A stretch of 64,000 nucleotides of DNA from Paragonimus westermani (lineage: Eukaryota > Platyhelminthes > Trematoda > Plagiorchiida > Troglotrematidae). Position 1 is the stretch's first letter; each line of letters begins with the position of its first letter. Below the pieces are notes generated by a model, which saw only the letters and a list, made by a program, of their open reading frames with translations, was not told where the DNA came from and made no database searches. Location of the stretch: positions 15,077 to 79,076 of the forward strand of contig QNGE01003221.1 of assembly GCA_008508345.1 (NCBI GenBank), in the 5' to 3' direction. Made by a program: the position numbers and the translations under genes. This document shows, one piece after another, positions 51,212 through 61,479 of the stretch.

Positions 51212-51540
51212 CACGTCCCATTGGCGAAAGATGTTTTGAACAGGAAGTTCCGGTTTACAGTCGCACATTCCACACTTCATTGACGACGGGAAAATTCCAG
51301 CCGACATTCATTGGCCTAGCTAATGTGGTATTTTGGTTCGTTTCACTGCCCACTTTCGCCTACCTGTTGTACACTTCCCGGTTTGTGTTTATCTATGCTT
51401 GTTTGGTTCAAACCTGTTTTCTCTACCTGACTTTTATCACTGGTGGTGTCAGCTACTGGGCTGCAAAGCACCTAGGTGGTCCACTTATTGAAGGGCCTAC
51501 GCTTGTTCGCTCTAATCGAATCAGTGCCACTAGCTCTTAG
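51212..51540 (+). CDS. LCLAT1: LCLAT1-like gene, coding exon 5 (residues 333-441) and stop
   Basis: The exon begins in phase 1: CA completes an Ala codon with the G of exon 4. After a polar linker (RPIGERCFEQEVPVYSRTFH) come two hydrophobic segments, about residues 366-386 (IGLANVVFWFVSLPTFAY) and 391-411 (FVFIYACLVQTCFLYLTFI), then GGVSYWAAKHLGG and a Ser-rich tail to TAG at 51538-51540. A pair of C-terminal membrane segments is typical of LCLAT1 and AGPAT3/4. Human LCLAT1 has a lysine-rich ending, which is not seen here. Confidence 0.92.
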
Positions 51541-52757
51541 TTTCCTCCCCTCATAGAGGAGACAGATTTATTTCCCGTTCGTGTACATCGAAACAAATGT
51601 AAACTCGTTCTAGACAGAATTTTTGCTATTATTTTCTCACTCAGTTTGTTGCGCACATATTACTGATTTTTGTTCCGTTGCAATTGTTTTTTCCGCTCTC
51701 TTCTCATTTGATTGCAATGATTGATTGTGTTGTTTCACGTGCAAAATGTTTTTGTTACTTTTAACGAGACATTTACCCACTGACTATTTGGACTTGTTTG
51801 TTCTTAGTGTTGAAGTACTGTTCCGTTAACTCTTTGTGCAACATTTTCTCCACAGAATACTTGATTGTTTTCTTTTTGTTTTCAAAAAATTTACCCAGTA
51901 CGTGTCGTTCTTCAAAAATACTATGGGACTTACCGTAATCTGTTGACTAGCTTGACGAGCCGTCGATTAGTCAAAGGTTTCTTGCAACTCACCTATTGTT
52001 TTGTACAGCTTTGAACCTCACCCAGTTTCTTATGCTTCGCCACTTTCATCTCTCGGCTGTTTGGCTTGCATAAGTCATGCCCGATCAAATCCGCTAATGG
52101 GGGTGATTGGTTTTCGTAACTACGGACGCGCGTTCACCATCAGATGTCTGAATGACTTTTCAAATCCCATTCGAAACATCACTTGATCACTTTTTCCCGC
52201 CCATTGCTATTTATCAATTCGTATGACATGTGATGGAACGTTATTGCCAGTTTTGTCAAGCCGATTAAGTTTCTCTTCTCTGTGCGGGGTGGTTACCAAG
52301 AAAGGTGTAACGTGCTGTCCTAACAAAGCTCGTGGTCCGATGAAAATCTGGTGCATTTATAACCGCCACTTGAGTTTGCCGTTCATCTACAAAGCCGGTT
52401 CTCCTTTGTCAAATGCTTGTTTATTTCACCCTGGTAAACGTATCATTTGCGTTGCGCTCTTAATATTATTTTTTGACGTAATGCTACGGCCCGATTTCCT
52501 GATTCTTCGCGCTCCGATTGCCTCTAATGTGTATCTGGTCGTGCCTGCTGGCATCGGTACACACTCCTTGCACTTCAACCACTGATGGATGTATTTGACT
52601 GTCGATAGATCTGATTTTAGTAGTAATAATAATGGTGTATTTCTCAACGTATCTGTGAGAAACACTCTTAGGAGAGCGTGATCAATGTACACCTTTTAAA
52701 GCCATATACACATTTGAACATTACAGTTGTAAAATTGTACACTGAGTCAGCTGTGTG
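51541..52757 (+). other. Probable 3' UTR of the LCLAT1-like gene
   Basis: T-rich sequence with no domain. An unassigned 120-codon frame at 52223-52585 is probably chance. The first clear AATAAA is at 52758, so the 3' UTR could be about 1.2 kb. Confidence 0.4.
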
Positions 52758-52763
52758 AATAAA
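52758..52763 (+). promoter_or_regulatory. Candidate polyadenylation signal AATAAA
   Basis: This canonical hexamer in gtgaataaaacaacg is the first one I see after the acyltransferase stop codon. Whether it is used cannot be told from sequence alone. Confidence 0.4.
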
Positions 52764-53149
52764 ACAACGAAACAGACATCATGTGGGAGAAAAACTCCAC
52801 CTTAGGAAGAGAAATTTGGGATACATGCTTCTGAGACGATAGTTATTAGAATCTCCAAACTTCGATAAACCAGTTGAGTAGTTACGTCAAGTGGGAATTC
52901 ACAAGGTGATCAATGGTCTAGTGGTCAGGATCGTGCCGAAAAAGAGATGTACGGAGGATGGGGGTATGCACTGTCGAAAAATTTCATCATTATTCCTCGT
53001 AGATAGTCCAGGAAAAATGCGTAGAAAATTTTGCCAGGATGAGGAGAGATGTGGATGCACATACTTTTGTGGGGGAACGAATGGACCCCTGGACTGAACC
53101 TCATTCTGTACTCAAATTCGAAATAATTTTGTGGATCTCATGGTAAATC

Positions 53150-53675
53150 GAGTTATTACTTTCGGCTATGGTTACTGTAGTGGACAAGTGGGTATGCGCT
53201 CGACCTTCGTCTATTAACACTTCGAAGAGCCTTTCCCAAAGAACAGTCGAAATGTAACCACAACATGGTCTGGAAACAAATCGCACATTTTCAGCAATTT
53301 TTGGAAACCTGATCAGTAGTCACTTGTAGTCTAATCTGGAACCATCGGCAGCAACCAAGAAGAAGAAAGAAGAGGAGCGCGAGACGGACTGCAGGTCGCT
53401 CGGCGGCTTTCAAAAGCACGCCAGGCGAAAAGTGCGTTGAACAATGCTCGAAAAAGTCCAGGTTAAACGAACTTGAGGAGTGGAGCAATAGATTAGTCGT
53501 TAGGAAAGAAAGCATTCAGTGCGAACAATTGCGCTACGGAGGAAAGTAGCGCTGAGTTTGTATCAGGCCTTCTATGGCACATGTACACAGAGTCATACGT
53601 ACAGAACAGACAATTATGAAAGTCCTGTTGCATCCAGGTTTCTTAGAGAAGCCACACGAGCGCTTGTCACTGCAC
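53150..53675 (-). repeat. Decayed dispersed repeat, copy 2 of an inverted pair
   Basis: Reverse-complement partner of 48590-49125, about 4 kb away and on the other side of the last acyltransferase exon. Its plus strand contains an AG-rich run near 53345-53380 and then SLYQAFYGTCTQSHTYR (53548-53600). Both copies share the same break-up of the frame, so the source may be non-coding or an old retroelement of unknown family. Confidence 0.7.
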
Positions 53676-54795
53676 TGCATACTGCTTTTTCGCTTTTGGC
53701 TGATCTGCCGATGTTGTTTCTTCTCCTACTGAGCTTCGTTTTATCATCACTGGTATTGATTTCATGATTTCACCTATAAGTTTCGTGTGCCTCTAGTATG
53801 AACAGCTTCTCTCCGTTAGTCCTGCTTCGAGCGGACAGGATGTTCATGAGTCACATTGCGTCTTATCTACGCCTCGTAACTGTTCTTTCTGTCTTTGGAC
53901 ACTGCATCTTGGATACTTATTAACCCCAGTTCTCTCTTTGAAAATCAAATTAGGTTAATTAACCCACAATCCTGATAGCGGTTCCGTCGGAACATCCTAT
54001 TCTACAAACTTCCTTGCAATCAGCCTAACGAGTTTATTTCCTGATGGAATGAAGTCGTTGCTGTAGCATTTGTTCTTTGAATGACCATTGTATTAGGTTA
54101 TTTCCAAACTCCTGTGGCAGTTTATCTCGTTTCCAGTTGTTCAAGTGAAGGATCGTCGTATTGGTATCCTCATCCTTCGCTCCTAGTCGTTTTACTTCCA
54201 CTGCTTTTTCAATCGACTGACCATTAGATGAAGTGGCGAACCCGTACATGGACTCTAACTTTCGACGGAACCCTCAGGACCCTGTGCTGATTGATTGCGG
54301 TGCGTTGTTGGAGGTGGGTCCTCCCAGTATTCCTTTACGACCAAGGTGGTATGTTAGCTTAATTTCGACAGATTGCTTGTTGTGACCAGAACATGGATCT
54401 GAAACAAATCACCGGGTTAGTCCATTATTGTCAGAAGCTTTTTATTGATGAACTGTGCTGTGATGAATTTCACTGAGCATATACTTTCACGTCAGTTATT
54501 GAGATTCAGGTTGTACACTCGTTGATACGGCGCATAATTCTAATACAAGCTTCTGGTTATCGTTCATTCGCTGTGTTCTGCTTAATCCGGATAAACGGGG
54601 TACTGGACTCGCATTGGCGTCGCGGCAGTTTTCATTAACAATGAATCCTATGCCTCTGGAAAATTTGGACATTTATCCATCCCCTCGTGATATCGAGGAT
54701 TATTTTGGACGACGTGAATTGTGGTGTAGGACCGCATCCAGCCTAAATGAGGAAACAGAACCCGCCTTCTTCCTCTCAAAAGTAAGAAAAGAGGC
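53676..54795. other. Intergenic, nothing recognised
   Basis: A 72-codon open frame runs from 54614 into the 5' LTR of the next element. It is unassigned and probably fortuitous. Confidence 0.45.
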
Positions 54796-55333
54796 CGTAG
54801 TGAGATCACCTTCAAAGTCCCCAAAACTCTAAACTCCCCGCAACGTGAGATTCGCCTTGCCAGTACCACCGCGCCTGTTCACATTACCTTGTATATGTTA
54901 ACTTACTACAAACCACTAGCATCAAGGTTAGTGGGCCGGCATAAGTATCGCAGTTATGCTCTCAGTTGTGTAATGAATTCGTACTATCTCTACTCTTGTA
55001 GGTTGCATTCACTAGGATAACAATGTTGAGCTATTACCGTTAGGAACGCCGCTTAACCAGTCCAACGCTTGTTTGAATTCTGAAGGTCGACTGGAGTTTT
55101 CCGTCGACGCACTTTTCTACTCCGGCGGCTGCTGTGCGGTTGTGCTCAAGGTGCTCTCACGTCCAGCTCCCTAGCACCCCTTAATTGTTACGTTGAAGTC
55201 TGTCGTGACCGGTGAGTAAATCAGTAAACAGAGTTTGTTTGCAGATTCATCGTTTTCTCCCTGCGACTTCCGATTCACGGTAGCATAACGTTTGGGGAAC
55301 CTTGGGCGTACTACTTCAGGAGCTTGCACTACA
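54796..55333 (+). repeat. 5' LTR
   Basis: This 538-bp LTR begins cgtagtgagatcacc (the 3' LTR begins tgtagtgagatcacc, so the terminal T has mutated to C) and ends with ctaca. It aligns without large gaps to 59888-60425. Confidence 0.9.
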
Positions 55334-55336
55334 ATT

Positions 55337-55347
55337 TGGTGTGCCCG
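55337..55347 (+). other. Primer-binding site, tRNA-Trp-like
   Basis: TGGTGTGCCCG starts 4 nt after the 5' LTR. The complement of animal tRNA-Trp 3' ends is TGGTGACCCCG, matching 9 of 11 positions; CsRn1-clade elements are known to use tRNA-Trp. The mismatches may be decay. Confidence 0.55.
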
Positions 55348-55528
55348 TTCCATAAGCTGTTTTTAAACTGATTTTTATTATTTATTGCACCCTTTGTATA
55401 CGCTAGATTCAATTATTTCTTCCGTGTCTGCATACTTATATTCATTCATACATAGCACTAAATTTCGTGCGCTGGTTCCACTAGTTTCTAAGCGTTTGTA
55501 TTTTTTTCGGAATCCTGTGTATATTTGC

Positions 55529-56326
55529 ATGATGCAGTCAGATACCTCAGTCCGCAAACTGGAGCTCGTCGAGATGGATGCGATGGAAAACGCCCTAAGC
55601 TTTCGTGTCCCCGATCATGTCTCGGACGACCCAGAGTACTGGCTGACGCAGCTTGAGCTGAGATTTCATTCAGCAGGCATCACTAGCCAGACTGCCGAGT
55701 TCACATACTTGGCTACCGCCTTGCCAATGTCGGTCGTACCTTATGTCTGAGATTTAGTTATTAGACCACCTGAGAGCAACCCTTACGACGCACTGAAGAA
55801 CGCATTCTTGAAACGTTCTGTCGTATCGGAAGAGAAGCGTCTTGAGCAGGTTCTTAGCGAGCTGCAGCTAGAAGATCTTACTCCATCTCAACTGCTTCGA
55901 CAGTTAAAACAGGTGGGACAAAATCACAGAATTGACAACAAACTCATGCGTTACCTTTGGATGCAGAAGTTGCCCGACTTTGTACAGGCAATTATCTCTC
56001 CATTCATGTCATAGAGTTCTTTGGATGACTTGGCAAATCCGGCCGACTAAGTCATCCAACATCTTCCTAGAAAAATGCATCAGATCGATGCACACACAGA
56101 AAGCGCACCCGTCAAATTGATAGCAAAAGTGGAAGAACTTTGCCGAGAAATTCAAACTCTTAAAGCTTCCCGCCGTCGTCCCGCTTCCAGAGGACGTAGC
56201 CGTTCTAGGTCACGTTCAAGAACGGGGTATTGCCGGTACCATCACATGTTTGGGACCAAGGCACGGAAATGCGCTAAGCCGTGCACCTTCTCAACCGCCT
56301 CGGGAAACGGAACTGCCAGCAACTAA
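55529..56326 (+). pseudogene. gag: gag of CsRn1-like element
   Basis: The frame starts at the ATG pair at 55529/55532. It reads a capsid-like region (PDHVSDDPEYWLTQLELRF, then EEKRLEQVLSELQLEDLTPS and LMRYLWMQKLPDFVQ), an Arg/Ser-rich linker and the zinc knuckle CRYHHMFGTKARKCAKPC near 56231-56284. It carries three in-frame stops, TGA 55748-55750, TAG 56012-56014 and TAA 56048-56050, without frameshift. It ends at TAA 56324-56326, where the pol frame (-1) has already opened. It gives the nucleic-acid-binding capsid protein in intact relatives; here it is broken. Confidence 0.88.
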
Positions 56327-56329
56327 TGG

Positions 56330-59321
56330 CGGCAACTGTTGCTGGCAGACCTACCCCTGGTCGCTTATTTTTTGTACACGATGGGAGTTCTAGGTTGCGT
56401 TTTCTAGTGGACGCCAGCGCTCACGTCAGTGTCGTACCACCTAGAAAAGAGGACATGCCTCAATCAACGCTCTTCCAGCTCCGTGCCCCCAATGAAAACC
56501 CAAAACGCACCTTTGGCACACGCTCCTTGACGTTGGACGTGGGCCTGCAGCGTGTTTTCCGTTGGGTTTTCATTATAGCGGATGTGCCAGATGCCATTTT
56601 GGGCATGGACTTCTTAAGTCACTTTGGATTGGTCGTTGACCCAGGTCACCACAAGCTCCTAGATCCCTTAACCAGTATATCCTCTATGTGGACCACTTTT
56701 TCGACGACTGTCCTCAGGCCATTGCTTGCTGAACCAAGCGGTGACGATAGATATCGAGCGGTATTGCGTGAATTCACGGGGTTGACCCGGCCACCAAACG
56801 AGTTGCCTGCCGTCATTACGGACATGGTACACCACATCAAAACGAAAGGTCCACCAGTTTTTCAGCGACCGCGAAGGCTGGCGCTAGACAAACTGCGCAT
56901 CACTCGTGCCGAATTTCAACACATGTTGGACATGGGTATAATCCGCCCCTCTGACAGCCCATGGACATCTCCTCTGCACATGGTGCCGAAGAAGACAGAA
57001 GGTGATTGGCGTCCTCGCGGAGATTCGTGGATTAAACAATGCCACTGTTCCAGATAGGTACCCTGTGCCACATGTCCACGATCTAACTACCACCCTCGCT
57101 GGTAAAACCATCTTCAGCAAAATCGACCTCGTCCGCGCCCAATATCAGATATTGGTAGCCCAATAGGATATACCCAAGACGGCAATTACCACTCCATTCG
57201 GTTTGCTCGAATTTGTGCGCATGCCTTTTGGTCTTCGTAACGCTGCACAGACGTTCCGAAGTCTGATTAATGAAGTCACTCGTGGACTAGACTTCATTCA
57301 TGCATACATAGACGACATCCTCGTGGCTACCTCTTTCCCCGAAGAGCACATAGCCCATCTACGGACGCTGTTTCAACGCCTGGCATCATACGGCCTCACC
57401 GTCAACGGAGCTAAGTCCGAACTTGGTCAAGCCTCGTTGAATTTCTTAGGCCACAGCATCTCTGCAGATTGGATTAAACCGCTTGATTCCAAGGTCGAGG
57501 CTATTCGCTCGTGCCAATTTCCCGATATAATTCCCAAGCTTCGCTGCTTTAATGGACTAGTGATTTATTACCGTCGATTCATTCTCAACTGCGCCAAGCT
57601 TATGCAACCTTTGACTGATTTACTTCGGGGTAATAAACGAACTTTGCACCTAACCCCCGAAGCTTCCACGGCTTTCGCCAAGGTTAAGCAGGCACTCGCC
57701 TCTTCAGTCATGTTGCATTTCCAACAACCGGACGCACCGATTAGTATCGCCGTGGATACATCGGAAACAGCCATAGGTGAAGTGCTACAACAAGCAGTTC
57801 GCGAGACGTGGCAACCGATCGCATTCATTTCCCAACGTCTCAGCGATACCGAAATGCGATACAGCACTTTTGATCGTGAACTCTTAGCCGTATATAGGGC
57901 TGTGCGCCACTTCCGCCACCCACTCGAGGGCCACGATTTCATTATTTTCACGGACCACAAACTTCTCGTGTACGCTTTGCGTAATTACTCCGATAAACAT
58001 TCACCTCGAAAAGCTCGATAGCTAGACTATATAGCCCAGTTTTATACGGACATCCGCCATGTCTCCGTAGCTGCCAACGTCGCCACAGATACTCTATCAC
58101 GAATGCACAACGTGTCCACAACCACCTGCTTGATGTCACATCACGACATAGCAACACAACAACAGTCCGATTGCACGTTTACGGGTGATCTGAAACGCAC
58201 GAAATAACGCCTTGTCACAGTTCCATTGACATCTTCGCCCGGTACCATTATATGTGACAATACGCTGGAATACCCCAGGCCAGTCGTGCCACGTTCGTTA
58301 CGAAAAGCAGTTTTCGAGGCGTTGCATAACCTGTCACATCCAGGTATACGCGCATCACTAATACCGGTCGCGGATCGATTCGTCTGACCTAACATGAATC
58401 GGGACGTACGCCATCGGGCCCGTTGCTGTCCAGCATGTCAACGTTCCAAGGTCAACCGACACACGAGCACCCCTTTGGAAACTTTTCCAACTCCCGACGA
58501 TCGTTTTAAACATGTCAACCTGGACCTCATCGGGCCTCTTCCACCTTCGAGAGGCTACACCCACCTACTCACGTGTACCGACCGGTTCACTCGCTGGCCA
58601 GAAGCCATACCGTTGTCAGACACATCAACAGTGTCTGTGACTCGCGCTTTTGTCGAGCATTGGGTTGCACGTCATGGTTGTCCGTCGACTATCACAACCG
58701 ACCGTGATACGCAGTTTGAATCAGCTTTATTTTCACAACTGACCAAGCCGTTGGGCGTGCATCGAGCACGCACCACAACATATCACCCACAAGCGTAGAG
58801 CGTTTCCATCGTCAGCTCAAAGCTTCATTACGTGCCCACGAGCGGATGGATTGGACAGAAACTTTACCTCTAGTATTCGCAATTGTGTCAAGGATGACAG
58901 TACGGCCCCAGCGTCACTTGTCTGTGGTCGTCCTTTAAGCCCTCCAACCGATCTATTTCAGTCGTCAAACGAAACTGCTGTGGACATTCAAGACTACGCC
59001 AACCGACTAGCCAAATACATGCGATCACTACAACCGAGTGCTACACATGTTCAAAAATCTTCGTCTTACGTTCCCAAAGAACTCAGCAATTGTGAGTTTG
59101 TGTATCTGCGAACAGACTGTGTTAAGAAACCGCCGCAACAACCGTATAAAGGACCTTTTCGTGTCATTAATCGATCAGCAAAATCCTATGTGATTGGCAG
59201 TTTCGGTCAGCACCTCACCGTCTCTGTTGACCGCCTTAAACCTGCTTTCACCGACTCACCCCCCAGTTCGACGAAACAAATATCACCTGAGCCGTCTCCA
59301 TGTACTTCAACCTCTGATTAA
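56330..59321 (+). pseudogene. pol: pol of CsRn1-like element (protease, RT, RNase H, integrase)
   Basis: Protease: FLVDASAHVSVVPP at 56401 onward, with Asp at 56410 but DTG changed to DAS. RT: from about 56755, with a frameshift near 57025, a TAG at 57164-57166, FGLRNAAQTF near 57230 and the catalytic AYIDDILV near 57302. RNase H: VDTSETAIG, then the Glu in FDRELLAVYRAV and the Asp in FTDHKLL, to a TAG at 58019. Integrase: LHNLSHPGIRAS with CCPACQRS (HHCC finger), NLDLIGPLPPS (first Asp), TITTDRDTQFES (second Asp). The third block is displaced: the frame closes at a TAG in PQA near 58797, and VERFHRQLKASL with the Glu lies in another frame. The C-terminal part is open from 58851 to 59321 and ends in the typical GPFRVI and SVDRLKPAF. 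It is dead as a polyprotein. Confidence 0.92.
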
Positions 59322-59887
59322 GCCCCAGCGTTGCCTTCCGCATCTATTCTTGACGAAATACCTCCTCAACCCACAACTCGTTCAGGGAGGTGCGTCCATT
59401 TTCCCGCGCGCTTTCTGGAGTGGTTTACTTTTTCTATTTAGCATTTATTGTACAGTTGATGATTCATTATATGTATTCCATGCTCCTGTCGACCAGCAAC
59501 TAACAGTTTTTCTTAGGTACAATTTACCGACTTGCTTTACACGGAAGATACCTGCACATAATTATAAATATCCTCAGGCGATGCAGGACACGCGTTGCGA
59601 TGGGTATCTGCCTTTTTCTCTATCGTTCAGGTACTTCATCTTTCCTTATTTCTAGGTCTGACCAGATGCATAGCAACAGTTGCTGGGCCCAAGGAGAAAA
59701 CCTTGAACGCCGTAACACTTTGTGGCTGCATAGTGAGGATGTCACACCCACTGTCACGTCTACAGGGGGCGTTTTCAGGTTGGGTGGCTCGCGCGCGGTT
59801 GGCCAGCAAGACAGCGAATGTTGCCCAGGAATAAAATTCACAGGTAGAAGGCCTCCTATACTAGTCACCCTCCTATGGGGGGAATGA
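59322..59887 (+). other. 3' internal region and purine tract of CsRn1-like element
   Basis: About 570 bp between the pol stop and the 3' LTR, with no recognised domain. The end, tatggggggaatga (59874-59887), is the purine-rich stretch expected as plus-strand primer directly before the LTR. Confidence 0.65.
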
Positions 59888-60425
59888 TGTAGTGAGATCA
59901 CCTTCGACGTCTTCAGAATTCTAAACTCCTCGCAACGTGAGATTCGCCTTGCCAGTACCACCGCGCCTGTTCACATTACCTTGTATATGTAAACTTACTA
60001 CAAACCACTAGCATCAAAGTTAGTGGGCCGGCATAGGTATCGCAGTTATGCTCGTAGCTGTATAATGAATCCACATTATCCCTACTGCTGTAGATTACAT
60101 TCACTAGGATAACACTTTCAAACTATTACCGTTAGGAACGCCGCTTAACCAGTCTAGCGCTTGTTTGAATTCTGAAGGTCGACCGGAATTTTCCGTCGAC
60201 GCACTCTCCCACTCTGGCGGCTGCTGTGCGGTTGTTCTCAAGGTGCTCTCACGTCCAGCTCCCTAGCACCCCTCAATTGTTACGTTGAAGTCTGTTGTGA
60301 ACGGTGAGTAAATCAATAAATAAAGTTTGTTTGCAGATTCATCGTTTTCTTCCTACGACTTCCAATTCACGGTAGCATGAGGTTGGAGAATCTCTGGGCG
60401 TACGAATTCAGGATCTAACGCTACA
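59888..60425 (+). repeat. 3' LTR with AATAAA
   Basis: A 538-bp partner of 54796-55333, starting tgtagtgag and ending ctaca. It contains AATAAA at 60315-60320, which the 5' LTR has lost (caataaataaag against cagtaaacagag), in a position suited to ending the retroelement transcript. Confidence 0.9.
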
Positions 60426-61479
60426 CTTGGCTTTCTGATGATATATTCCAGGTGTTTTTTGTCTTGATGAACAGCATGGGTCAGATAGAGCACAAATGTG
60501 AGTGAGAGCTTTGCCAACTGAAACTGCTCAACATGTCCGCTAGTTTCAATCCCATACCGTCGAGATATCCTTCTTGTTCATGTCAGCAATTGTTACCCGT
60601 CTCACAGAACACCCACTTGTTACCAGGGTACCAATTAGAATGAAGTATATGATTATTCACCTCACTGGAACGTGATTGACAGTTTTGCCGGTTTTATCAC
60701 CATCGACTTTGGGAAAATCATTTTAGTCGAATTGTTTTGTCAGTTAAGGGGTCACTTTCGGCCAGCTCTACTTAATATTGTTTTACGCTACTCCCAACGC
60801 TGGAGCTTCGATACAGCATATGGTTAAACAATAATCCAGCAACTGTGAGATATCTGGTATTCTGCGTTCATGTGTATTCGAGATGATTGGCTGAAACCTC
60901 ATCTATCTTGCGAGTTAAAAGTCACAGAAGAAAAACAGACAAACCGTTTGGCTTTATTCACGGCGCACGCGCAAAAAAAGCGCTTGTTCCGTAAGTTGCG
61001 CTGCCCATGTCCAGGATTGCTGCAGACGAGCAGCAGCTGACCAAGCGGTTGTCGGGAGTGACTAAAACTATACTGTGCTGCGGAGGTGAAATGACTATGA
61101 TAAACAGGTGTTGCCAAACGTCACTTAGCGTACATTTCTCTTGCGTCTAATGTTTAACTAGTTCTTGTTTTAGTCAAGATGTTAGGTTATTGCTTTCACC
61201 ATAGGTTTGGATAATCACAAATCGCCCCGTAACTCACTGACGTGATATCTCTTCGCACATCCTGTTCTACAGATTAAGTAGCAATACACCAGGTCAGCAC
61301 GTTCAAGCTTTGTTTTCAACGTTGTCAGCTTTTGGATGACGAGATTTATAGTGGATATCAAACTGTCGGACCTGTCCAACATTTGATGAATCTGTGAAAT
61401 CCGGACACTTCCATGAAGTTTACCACGTGTTCTGGCGTGTTTGTACCTATATATATATAATTACCTCCCACACGGTTGT
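60426..61479. other. Spacer between two gypsy elements
   Basis: Nothing was recognised. The integrase core of the minus-strand gypsy element would be expected in the right half but is not visible, which suggests deletion or strong decay. Confidence 0.45.

Larger units (their letters stand above)
15228..51540 (+). other. LCLAT1: Gene span: LCLAT1-like lysophospholipid acyltransferase, five coding exons
   Basis: The exons listed separately join into one 1326-nt reading frame of 441 codons plus stop. Introns are 5211, 16785, 7392 and 5599 bp, all GT..AG. Phases are 0, 0, 1 and 1, and each agrees with the next exon. Family features appear in the correct order: an N-terminal membrane segment (about residues 43-60), NHRTQLD (124-130, the HX4D catalytic motif), a PGAGWAMQ block, FPEGTD (200-205), HPRCTG (231-236), VYDVTVAYP, and two C-terminal membrane segments (about 366-386 and 391-411). 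Human LCLAT1 has the same layout and is slightly shorter. Members of this family sit in the ER or mitochondria-associated membranes and acylate lysocardiolipin or other lysophospholipids. LCLAT1 is closer than AGPAT5 because of FPEGTD, NHRT and WAMQ. Substrate preference is inferred from the family, not shown by the sequence. Confidence 0.93.
54796..60425 (+). mobile_element. CsRn1-like Ty3/gypsy LTR retrotransposon (inactive)
   Basis: A 5.6-kb element with direct LTRs of 538 bp (54796-55333 and 59888-60425), a primer-binding site, gag, protease, RT, RNase H, integrase and a purine tract in the standard gypsy order. The gag zinc knuckle CRYHHMFGTKARKCAKPC has the CHCC spacing special to the CsRn1 clade (described from Clonorchis sinensis, with relatives in Paragonimus) instead of the usual CCHC. 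The LTRs look roughly 90% identical by eye, so the insertion is not recent. No target-site duplication is visible (gaggc on the left, cttgg on the right). At least three in-frame stops in gag and several stops and frameshifts in pol make it non-autonomous. Confidence 0.92.

Noticed and set aside
52223..52585. 120-codon open frame after the acyltransferase stop
   Set aside because: No family resemblance. It lies in the likely 3' UTR and no splice or start context supports it.
52960..53097. Cys-rich frame ending in a GCTYFCGGTNG stretch, reminiscent of a Kunitz domain
   Set aside because: Cysteine spacing does not fit the Kunitz pattern (third to fourth Cys distance is wrong and the fourth is Thr). 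No splice sites or neighbouring exons support it.
54614..54832. 72-codon frame running into the 5' LTR
   Set aside because: It ends inside the LTR, so it cannot be a preserved gene end. It could be an interrupted exon but nothing confirms this.
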